Source of the DNA: Pictodentalium vernedei
Lineage: Eukaryota > Mollusca > Scaphopoda > Dentaliida > Dentaliidae
Assembly: GCA_031216915.1 (NCBI GenBank)
Contig: CM062291.1
Coordinates: 37,328,484-37,392,483 of the forward strand
Length of the DNA stretch: 64,000 nt
Reading direction: 5' to 3'
Below are positions 55,485 to 64,000 of the stretch, one piece after another (position 1 is the stretch's first letter; each line of letters starts with the position of its first letter). Below the pieces are notes generated by a model. The model did not search any database, was not told where the DNA came from, and saw only the letters and a program-made list of their open reading frames with translations. The position numbers and the translations under genes were made by a program.

Positions 55485-55710
55485 CAAGATGCTGCCAGCG
55501 CTTTACTTCATGCGCTGAAGTCTTAAGCACTGACTGCTGATTGGAAGATAAATTTTCCTAAGCAGTACGAAAAACTAACTGACTCCATCTAGCAATAGAA
55601 TGAACTGAAATGTCCCTTCTATTGGAAATTAATGACAAAAGAAGCATTTCTTCTCTACTGATAAACTCTGATCTGCATCTATAAATACATGAACGGTAAT
55701 AATATGTGGT
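55485..55710 (-). pseudogene. Displaced tyrosine recombinase fragment in DIRS B3
   Basis: Encodes ISVHSIARWSQLVFRTA and NRRDISVHSIARW, matching A2 recombinase residues about 835-905 (27800-28000). In A2 this lies left of the RNase H tail; here it is flanked by RNase H-region sequence on both sides, so it was moved or inserted. Confidence 0.78.
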
Positions 55711-56369
55711 CTCCAAGAACCGAGGGTAGCAAGATCCCTGCATAGAGAGACCATCGGACTCAGGATTGTAACCCAATATATGAACTCACATCAGTCATAA
55801 TTGAGAAAACTGATAAATATATGCCCAAACTTGACCTTATGTTAAAAGATTCTCTAAAACAAAACAGGTCTAGAGCGATAAAACGTCTACCACTCCAGTT
55901 AAGAATAACTGGAGGGGACGTGTGCGTAAGCGACCCATCGAAATAACATTCATAGCTGCACCGCACAACCCCATCCGACGCATAAAATTTCCACTGTTAA
56001 TGTGTCAGATAAAAGATAAAAGCGAGCCAAACAACTGGCTAATTCGCTCTGTGAAACAACAGACGAACCAGCCTGTTGAAAATGATATGTAAGGATACAT
56101 GTGTCTTACCATCCATCCCATGAGACATTATCTAGTTCATAATTCAAGTGATCTAAAGAACTATACATGCTATATCGCCGAACGCTCGCTTTTAGACTGA
56201 AAGATTATCATAAATAACCTAATTATCCAGTTCCAGTCAAAATCGGTCGGACCGAGCTCTATAAGCGCCTCGAGCCACTGGCTCAGGGGTGTCTGATCAG
56301 TAAACTCAAACAGACCTAAACCCCCTATACAAGTGGCTGTATAGACAATCCCTAAAGTAATATATAGGA

Positions 56370-57430
56370 GGGATACCTTTTCCTTCGCTATGAGTCCTAA
56401 TAGATGATCTAAGTCTAGGAAACCTCTCCTACTCTTTCTGCTGGCATTGGTCGAATAGACCCCAACTTAAAGAGTCGAGTAACTTAAAGAGACGAGTATT
56501 AATGCTCAATGGAAAGAATTTTTAAAAGGCACAAACATCCAAAATTCCTTTCCAAATAGACATTGCGCCACAGTACTTAAAAATGAAGTACATGAGACCA
56601 TGAGTCTAAATTTGCTCTGAATAAGAAATTAACTTCTCAATTGTGTCCGAGCGAACAGCAAAATGATGAAGGTAAGGCTACCACTAAGATCTTAGCCTGC
56701 TCATTCAATGCAGAGAAACTCTCAACACATCTTCTCCGGTCGTTTTTTAAAAGTATGTGAACAAAAAATGGTTAAAAGTACAGAATATGATGATAAGAAA
56801 CTGTATTACCTCTTCCCATAGGAAGTTAAATATGGCATCGTCTACACAATCGAAGACCTGTGACACCCATGTAGACTTAACTGGAAAGAGATCTTATTAT
56901 CCTGCTCGTTGTCCAGATGAAGTCAGCGTCTAACAACGCTAGCGGTTTCTCACAATTACTCGCAGCATTGTGATTCACTGGAACAAGTTCAAGGAAACGA
57001 TAATGTATAGTATCCATATCATCCATGAGTTGTTCCGAAAGGGAAAGTTATCCTCCTCCGTATCCCTTTCATCATTCGTTTAAATTAGTAAGAATCACAG
57101 TCACCGGCATCTGAACAGGCAGATGACTGGATTGATCAAGCACCATTCAACAGCTCAAGTTTTGAGACTGATGTTGAGTGCTTCTGCCTTAGCAAGAATA
57201 CTGCGATGAGCTGCGCAATTTGCGACAGCAAGTCCATTATGGAGGCCTGAGGAGCAGCAGACACGAATTGCTTGTCCGCCAGCTGCTCCTGGAACAGTGA
57301 GTCTGAGATGGCTCTTACTGCGGTCGTCCCAATGAATGAAGCCTCATCTCCTTGGCTATTAGATGGTGCGACTTTCTTCACAAAAGATGGACCTTTTGAC
57401 GATACAGACTAGATATCTTAAGTCACTTAG
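56370..57430 (-). pseudogene. DIRS B3 gag remnant
   Basis: Fragments match A2 gag, the clearest at 57136-57381 (MDLLSQIAQLIAV...). It retains a diverged form of the eight bases missing from A2 (AATACTGC, at about 57198-57205). Multiple stops and frame changes. From 57431 to 57960 come further gag N-terminal remnants. Confidence 0.75.
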
Positions 57431-58757
57431 CCAAGGTGCGGTCGGGAGTGCTTGGTAGACGCTGAGAAGCCAAACTGTAGCTGTCCCCAGCTAAGAATTG
57501 AACTAAGTTCAAAAGCCTAGTCCTTGTCTTATATCATTGAGCACTTTCCCGCTAGCTCTAATAGTATAATGCGACGATAGAAGCACACTCCCTGATGGCG
57601 TCACAAAACACACCATGTTCTTGTTCCTCTGTAAATAGAAATTAAAAAACTATAGTGACATTTTTGGCGAAAGGACCATCAGTGTCCCCTCACCACGATA
57701 GGACCGATAGTGTCCACTCGCCTAACACAAACCATGACACCTGTCATCAACATTGTCAAAACTTGGTACATGGAGCAAGAATTAGTGGTAGTACATCGAG
57801 TATACACATGACAACGACCATGTAAATAGAGGAAAGGCTTCCTCTATTTGCCCTACTATTAGATAAATATAAAATCTAAAATCTAACATAGGTCAATTGT
57901 ACTACCACCAAATCTACATAAATATAAGATAACATTAAAGTACAATCGATGAAATAAATACATCCAAAAGAAAAAATTCCTTCAAAAAATTTAAAAAAAA
58001 AATTTTGAAAATTTTTTTTTTATATAAGAGCCCAAGTTCCCAAAGGGAACGATGAGACCAAAAAAGCCTAAGAGTGGACAAAATTATAATAATATGTCAT
58101 AAAATTAACTACCACACTATCAGGATATTTAATGTTACTTACAGCTGTCGGTCCTTAAAAATAATAGGAAACTACCTAGAGCAGTGTCAATGTAAACAAC
58201 TTCAAAACCATAAACAAGACCCCAGGCAGCATGGCCCGAAGTCAGTAACAGAAACAAGACTATCCGATGTACAGGAAGATCTTCATCAGAAGAAAAAATA
58301 ATACATCGGATAAATGATGCATGACCAAAATGCCTAAACACCCTAAGGGTGAGGACGTAACCCTGGGGATGTACAGAATATTTTTTGTATAATACGTTAA
58401 ACTCCCAAGAAATTTTATAAAGAAAATTTCAATAAAACAAGCCCAAAAGCTTGGAAGCTTAACTGGAGGGGATCAAGGGAAGGAAAGGAAGGAATACTAA
58501 ACAAACAGTGGACAAATCATTATCAATGAATGATGACGTCAGGCCCATGTCCCAAAATTGGGGAACATGAACTAATTTTTATAAATATTATAAAATTACA
58601 GCACTGAACGTTTCAAACCACCGTTTCTTCCTTCCTTCATCCAGTTGTGTCCTTGGATCCACCAATTTAACCATTGATTTGTGTCTGGCATCATTATTAA
58701 TTGAGATTTAAAAAGCACAAATGTCAGTTTGTTGTTATCTGACAAGGGCCAAACAAA

Positions 58758-58940
58758 GAATGATGTTGGCGCCAGTGACTTCCTGGCGTCTGCGCATGCG
58801 CGGAGGGTAAATGTATGGAGGGCCAGATAGGACTTCTAATTTTCGGTTTTGCATGCAAATTTGGGGGATTGGGGGAACAAAATTTGTGTTTGGCCCTAAA
58901 TATTTTTGAGTTAGCACCAGCTAATCTGGACCATTGGTAT
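58758..58940 (-). repeat. DIRS B3 right inverted terminal repeat
   Basis: AATGATGTTGGCGCCAGTGA to GACCATTGGTAT, inverted relative to the left repeat at about 53487-53690. Contains TGCGCATGCGCG at 58791-58802. Confidence 0.87.
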
Positions 58941-59040
58941 ACAGTAAAAATATATCCTCTTTTACCAATAATATCCATTTTCCATGGTTATCGTATTCAA
59001 AAGCTAAAGAATAATGTCAAACTCAAACAAAATCTTAATT

Positions 59041-59075
59041 TATTTATTTATTTATTGGTGTTTAAGGTCACGACA
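59041..59075 (-). mobile_element. Severely 5'-truncated SINE with 17-bp TSD
   Basis: Only the tail and about 20 bp of 3' sequence (TATTTATTTATTTATTGGTG, TTTAAGGTCAC) are present, flanked by the exact duplication CAAACAAAATCTTAATT at 59024-59040 and 59076-59092. Confidence 0.9.
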
Positions 59076-59199
59076 CAAACAAAATCTTAATTTCTGTGCT
59101 TAAATCTTTAAAGATATAATTAAATAAAAAATATATACACTTTTCATTACAATATTTCAAGTAAAACGTAAAACAGGTAGTTGGATATACTTGGTGCTT

Positions 59200-59600
59200 A
59201 GCAAACTTTGAGTAGTATATGTCACTATCACTAGGACATAAAACCAGTGTCTTACTATCACTAGAACTGTAAACCATTATGTGACTATAACTCATGCTGT
59301 AAACTAGTATCTCACCTATCACTAGTACTGTAAAGGTAATATCTCACTATCACTAGCACAGAAAACCAGAATCTCACCATCACTGGAACTGTAAACCACT
59401 ATATGACTATAACTAATGCTGTAAACTAGTATCTCATTATCAGTAATATCTCACTATCACTAGCACAGAATACCAGTATCTCACTAGCATTGTAAAACTA
59501 ATACCTCACTATCACTAGCACAGAAAACCAGTATCTCACTATCATTAGAACTGCAAACCACTGTATGACTATAACTAATGCTGTAAACTAGTATCTCACC
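59200..59600 (-). repeat. About 30-bp minisatellite grown from an ERCC4 splice donor
   Basis: A dozen or more imperfect units, on the minus strand like TACAGTGCTAGTGATAGTGA GATACTGGTTT. The first unit overlaps the end of the exon at 59600-59682 (TACAGTGCTAGTGATAG/GTGAG), and a near-exact copy of the donor junction (CTAGTGATAGGTGAGATACT) recurs at about 59305-59327. Confidence 0.9.
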
Positions 59601-59682
59601 TATCACTAGCACTGTATTCATTAGTAATAACTTTGGGGATTGGCTTTACTCCACAATGTTCAAGCTGCTCAATAAAATATTC
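59600..59682 (-). CDS. ERCC4: ERCC4 (XPF) exon 2-equivalent, most 5' exon in the window
   Basis: 83 bp, 27 codons plus two bases. The peptide begins EYFIEQLE and has GVKPIPKVITNEYSAS, matching vertebrate EYFINQLKIEG and PRRVTNEITSNS. Acceptor TTTTTTACAG before GAATAT (phase 0), donor GATAG/GTGAGA (phase 2). The donor and last 17 coding bases form one unit of the adjoining minisatellite. The first coding exon, expected to the right, was not recognised up to 64000, so it probably lies outside the window. Confidence 0.94.
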
Positions 59683-59809
59683 CTGTAAAAAATATTGAAA
59701 ATTTACATTAGGCCAATAAAAAATGAAAGTGTCAATGACACTGTTGCTCAACTTGTTTAAGAAATGTACATGTATAGTATATGACAAAGCAATGACAAAC
59801 ATCTAGGTA

Positions 59810-61150
59810 ATGACCCAATAACAAAGGTACATGTAAAGTATTGTAAAGATTGGTTCATAAATACAGCCTCTAGCCTGAGCCATATAGAAGTTGTGTAAAA
59901 AAAACTGATTGGACCTAATTTTGATACAAAATGGCCACTGGCAGCCATCTTGAATTTTAGACTGCACCCAGAAACACTCGTTCTCGTCCCAAGGTGATAA
60001 CAATGTACCCAAGAATTTTTGTGAAGATCGGTTCATAAATACAGACTCTAGCCCGAGCTGTATTGATATGTGCACTTACTGGGTATAAGTAGCACTGAAT
60101 AAATCAAAGTTCATCTAATTTGCATAATTTCTGCACGAGAAAAAACCCTGTATTATATGTGATGTATTCCATGTTACTAAACATTCATACAAAACTTTAT
60201 TCAAATCAGAACTTTCATACAGAAGTTCTGTAGAAAAAACTGATTGCACTCACTAAAGTACCAAATGGCTGCTGGTGGCCATCTTGAATTTTGGACCGCA
60301 CCCAAAACCACTCGTTCTCATCCCACAGTGATAACAAAGGTACTCAAGAACTTTCGTAAAGATCGGTTCATAAATACGGCCTCTAGCCCAAGCCGTATTG
60401 GCATTTGCAGTTACAGTGCTGAAAGTAACACTGAATAGATCAAAGTTAGTCTAATTGGCATAATTTATGCACGAGAAAAAAACCCGGATTATATGTGATG
60501 AAACCCATGGTACTAAACATTCACACACAAAATTATTCAAATCAGAGCTTTCATATGGAAGTTCTGCACAAAAATCTGATTGCACCTAATTTTGTACAAA
60601 ATGGCTGCCAGCGGCCATCTTGAATTCAGACCGGACCCAAAAACACTCGTTCTCTCGTCCCACGGTGATAACAAAGGTACCCAAGAAGTTTCATAAAGAT
60701 CGGTTCATAAATACGGCCTCTAAACCAAACCATATTGGCATTTGCACTTACAGTGCTGAAAGTAACACTAAATACATCAAAGTTATTCTAATTTGCATAA
60801 TTTACGCACAAGAAAAAAACCCGTATTATATGTGATGTATCCCATGGTACTAAACATTCATACAAAAAATTATTCAAATCAGAGCTTTCATAAGGAAGTT
60901 CTGCGCAAAAAAATGATTGCACCTAATTTTGTACAAAATGGCTGCCAGCTGCCAACTTGTATTTTGGACCGGACCCCAAAACACTTGTTCTCGTCCCACG
61001 GTGATTGCAAAGGTACCCAAGACGTTTCGTAAAGATCGGTTCATAACTACAGCCTCTAGCTGGAGCCGTACTGAATTGTTGACAGACAGACGGACGACTG
61101 GCCATGGCATAAGCTCAAATTTGACTTACATCAAAGTTGAGCTAAAAATT
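59810..61150 (+). repeat. About 335-bp tandem repeat, four units
   Basis: Units are marked by AACTGATTGGACCTAATTTT-type blocks at about 59903, 60238, 60573 and 60910, each with AAAATGGCTGCC, ACTCGTTCTCGTCCCA and AAGATCGGTTCATAAATAC. It ends GACAGACAGACGGACGACTG and TTGAGCTAAAAATT, like the right end of the 34-39 kb repeat. Confidence 0.9.
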
Positions 61151-61289
61151 ATTGTTTCTCAGGCAATTTTGGTTTTTTGGTTTTTTTTCCCCTTTTTTTT
61201 TGTTTATTCACAAAAATAATTCTGAAAATCGATGGAATCAGAAATTTATCTACTAACACTATTTTGTGGCAAAGCAATGTTTTCAGCAG

Positions 61290-61400
61290 CGGAAATTTCC
61301 CATAATGTAGTTGGAAATTTAATCAACTATACCTTCTTTGACAGAGCTCTGTGAGTTCTGTCAAACAAGGTATAGTTGGTTAAATATTTATCCCACAAGT
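61290..61400. repeat. Hairpin core related to the element at 46451-46653
   Basis: TTTCCCATAATGTAGTTGG and the palindrome TTTGACAGAGCTCTGTGAGT / TTCTGTCAAACAAGGTATAG. Degenerate ends. Nothing else recognised up to 61712. Confidence 0.75.
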
Positions 61401-61712
61401 GCAAAATAGTGTCATTGAAAAGATTTCCAAGTAAAAAAATGGTGATGAGGAAGATTTTCTATGATGAGGAAGGTGACTGAGAAACAAGAATTTTTTTTTA
61501 ATAGCCTTATTGGTATGATAAATTTGGGATAAATACAGGTATAAACGATCTCTAAGGAATCACAATTTTATATGAAATTTCTGTGCCACGTTCCTAAAAA
61601 TCACTCTCAACAGAGGTTTACCGTGGCACATATCAAATTTAGTGAATGGGGTTCAGAAATTTCATTTCAAATCATAATGAATTAGAAATTTTTTTCATCA
61701 CATGCATAATTT

Positions 61713-61935
61713 CACTTTTTACCCAATGTAATGACTAAACTGGCCAGCAATATCCAACATTACCAAAACAAATTTGATTATTTTTTCAGCTTTGCCTTGA
61801 AAACATAGATTATTGGAACAAGCTCATTGAGCTCGAATGAAGGGTCATAAGCTATGTTTCCATGGAATGTTTAGTTATTCAGGAAATGTTTTTCTTGCAA
61901 TTGTCGTCTGCTATTTGTATTAGGTAAACAGTTAA
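61713..61935. mobile_element. TTAA hairpin MITE, copy M12 (degenerate)
   Basis: TTTTTACCCAATGTAATGAC left end, TTAGGTAAACAGTTAA right end, decayed palindrome (AAAACATAGATTATTGGAAC / GGGTCATAAGCTATGTTTCC). Confidence 0.75.
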
Positions 61936-62132
61936 AGAAATATAATAAGAGAAGATTAATACAATTTTATTACTTTCCAAAGTGTGATTTACTGGGATTT
62001 CTGGGTTTGATTATAAACTAAACTTCACAAGTGAATTATGCAATCAACAATTGTGTCATGTATCCATGCATGCAAACGAAGACGCTTTGATGTGGGTGTA
62101 ATGGGGACTTCATAGTTTTTTTTTTTTCTTTT

Positions 62133-62386
62133 TTAACCCTTTACCTAACATGAAAAGCAGACGACACTTGCAAAAAAAAAATTCTTGAATAACTATTATT
62201 TTCATTTTTTGTCTCAAAAACATAGGTTATGTACCCTCATTGGAATGAGCCCGATTAGCTCATTCCAATAAGGGGTCATAACCTATGTTTTAGAGACAAA
62301 AAATGAAAAAAAATTATGAAAATTAATTGGCGAGTTATGAGAATAGCGCTGGCCGTTTTTGGCTGTTACGTTAGGTAAAGGGTTAA
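62133..62386. mobile_element. TTAA hairpin MITE, copy M13
   Basis: TTAA at both ends, CCCTTTACCTAACATG / GTTACGTTAGGTAAAGGG, central palindrome around GAGCCCGATTAGCTC. Confidence 0.9.
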
Positions 62387-62430
62387 ATAATATAATTATT
62401 GTTAATAATGAAAAGTAATAAACAGAGTAA

Positions 62431-62567
62431 TCGCTTGACTGGACTGGTTATGTGAAATAATTCATTCGAGGCGAGGGACTATATTGTAAAACACTCGTGT
62501 TTGTACAATGTCCCTCACCTCTCATGAATTATTTCACGTAACCAGTCCAGTCAAGTGATTACTCTCT
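62431..62567. repeat. Palindrome, about 55-bp arms
   Basis: AGAGTAATCGCTTGACTGGA pairs with TCCAGTCAAGTGATTACTCT; the arms continue through TGTGAAATAATTCAT. Probably another hairpin MITE family. No gene in 62568-63032. Confidence 0.88.
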
Positions 62568-63032
62568 ATCTACTTCTGAAACCAGCTCACTTACAACATT
62601 AACATCGACTTCTGACATCATTCCCATATTGGACACGCTGTGAGCAATATTTGATAAATACCGAATTTGAACATGTTATAAACAAAGACATTTTTGTTGT
62701 GTTGTAGCAAAACAAAGGCTATTGCTGTAAGCAATTCATACACCCGATAAAGTAATGAACTATCAAGGCACAGGTCAAAAAAATCATATGTTATGCCTGA
62801 ACACTGTACTAAATATCAAAATACAGTCTCAAATCATTTATGATCAATGAGTGATGACTGAAAAAATGATGTTAAAATAATATGTTAATTTGAGCTGAAA
62901 CAGTTAAAGGGCACTCTTTATCAATTAATTACATGGATTAACATGGATTAACCTTGGTTAACTAATTAATCACTTGCCCTAATAGGTAGCTGAATAACTG
63001 CCGTACCATTGATGATTTACAGCATAAATACT

Positions 63033-63272
63033 TTAACCAATGCAAAGGACAAAACAGGTCAGTGCAAATATACAAAAATATCCATTTAAATTTTATTATG
63101 TTTTAAATTTTGGTCTCGAAAAACATAGCTTATGACGTCTCACTGGAACGGTTGAGCTCATTCCAATGAGGGATCATAAGCTATGTTTTTGAGTCAAAAA
63201 TTGAAAAATTTTAGAGATTCAAAAATGTATTTAGCAAGTATCGTCAGCTTCCCGCATTGGGTAATGGGTTAA
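63033..63272. mobile_element. TTAA hairpin MITE, copy M14
   Basis: TTAA at 63033-63036 and 63269-63272; palindrome AAACATAGCTTATGACGTCT / GGGATCATAAGCTATGTTT. Ends diverged. Confidence 0.82.
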
Positions 63273-63308
63273 GAATGGGCATTTCCAGCTACTGATACAG
63301 TACAATGA

Positions 63309-63548
63309 TTAACCCTTTACCTAACCTGAAAAGCAGACGACACTTGCAAAAATAATTCTTGAATAACTAATTTTTTTCATTTTTTGTCTCAAAAACATAA
63401 GTTATGACCCCTCGTTGGAACAAACTCGACGAGCTCGTTCCAACGAGCGGTCATAACCTATGTTTTTGAGACAAAAAATGAAAATTAAATGGCGATTTTT
63501 GAGAATAGCGCTGGCTGGTTTTGGCTGTGGCGTTAGGTAAAGGGTTAA
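63309..63548. mobile_element. TTAA hairpin MITE, copy M15
   Basis: TTAA at both ends, CCCTTTACCTAACC / GGCGTTAGGTAAAGGG, near-perfect palindrome TTTGTCTCAAAAACATAAGT / CTATGTTTTTGAGACAAA. The remaining 63549-64000 holds no recognised gene or exon. Confidence 0.92.
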
Positions 63549-64000
63549 GCAAGTGAACAAGTATGTCAGCAAGTAACTTGCATGCTTTACTCTGTCTCAT
63601 ATAATTGATGTGAGTCACTGTGACCATTTTTGCCTGTTTTAGAGCAAGTTTGTTCCTTTGATAACCCATATAATACAATAGTTCAAAAGTAAGGGTTAAT
63701 CGAACAATTACTTTTTTAATCGATCAAGACATTGATCATCGGTTAATCGATTAATAGGTTAACCATTTCAGCTCTAATGTTAGGCTTGAAATTATGTTGA
63801 AAAATGACAGAAAGGCTTCCCTCTGAAAAGACCTCCGAGGATAACAAATATTTTTAGATGAAATTGGGTAAAATATTCAGAGTTCCTGGAAGCCATCGGC
63901 TGTGTGAAGAAATTGGGTGAAATAGCAGTTGACAAGACATGATTGAGACATGGTCTTTGGGATATCTGGTTGTCTGTTCTTACACTCTCACAAAGAGATG

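Larger units (their letters stand above)
53450..58952 (-). mobile_element. DIRS-like copy B3 (rearranged, non-autonomous)
   Basis: Family-B DIRS copy with both terminal repeats (about 53487-53690 and 58758-58940) and an internal complementary region (about 53764-53858) that mirrors its ends, so a complete though decayed insertion of about 5.5 kb. Bases 54410-55080 match B4 and occupy the place of the recombinase. RNase H and RT are fragmentary, with the YLDD region deleted (near 56090-56150). A recombinase fragment sits out of order at 55485-55710. The intron also contains the Tc1 fossil. Confidence 0.87.

Noticed and set aside
61150-64000. First coding exon of ERCC4 at the right edge
   Set aside because: No minus-strand segment resembling the expected N-terminus with a splice donor was found; it is probably outside the window.

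Overview
This window is animal genomic DNA, most likely from a bivalve or related marine mollusc. It is AT-rich, its coding sequence is split into short exons with GT-AG introns, and its repeats (DIRS retrotransposons, tRNA-derived SINEs, TTAA-flanked hairpin MITEs, 150-340 bp satellites) are of kinds common in mollusc genomes. The mollusc assignment is inference; animal origin is clear from the sequence.

The only host gene found is on the minus strand: the 5' half of an ERCC4 (XPF) orthologue, the nuclease subunit of the XPF-ERCC1 DNA-repair complex. Six consecutive exons, read right to left, lie at 59600-59682, 51822-51944, 49606-49663, 48189-48341, 40359-40472 and 9785-9933. They splice in phase (0/2, 2/2, 2/0, 0/0, 0/0, 0/2) and together encode most of the N-terminal helicase-like domain in 680 bp spread over about 50 kb. 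The first exon and everything after the LRQLLQ segment are not in the window.

The rest is mobile DNA in introns. Four DIRS copies are present, all coding on the minus strand, in the sense of ERCC4. Copy A1 (722-7729) is decayed. Copy A2 (26641-33756) is young, with near-perfect 190 bp inverted terminal repeats, an internal complementary region that mirrors both ends, and open RT/RNase H and tyrosine recombinase frames, but a frameshifted gag. Copy B4 (about 22020-26640 and 33757-34164) is the host into which A2 inserted. Copy B3 (about 53450-58952) is a rearranged relative. A second tyrosine-recombinase element, a Crypton-like insertion carrying a DUF3504-type gene, lies at 12504-14970; its empty site survives in the inverted sister repeat near 9168.

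Other elements are three non-autonomous hAT elements with 8-bp target duplications, a 3.1 kb TIR element, a dead Tc1 transposase, five minus-strand SINE copies and one plus-strand SINE, about 15 TTAA hairpin MITEs, and satellite arrays at 15.1, 34.2-39.7, 41.5 and 59.8-61.1 kb. Several repeats touch the exons. A minisatellite grows out of the 59.6 kb exon's splice donor, a partial copy of the 51.8 kb exon end lies next to it, two MITEs end within about 20 nt of splice donors, and large inverted repeats flank the 9.8 kb exon.
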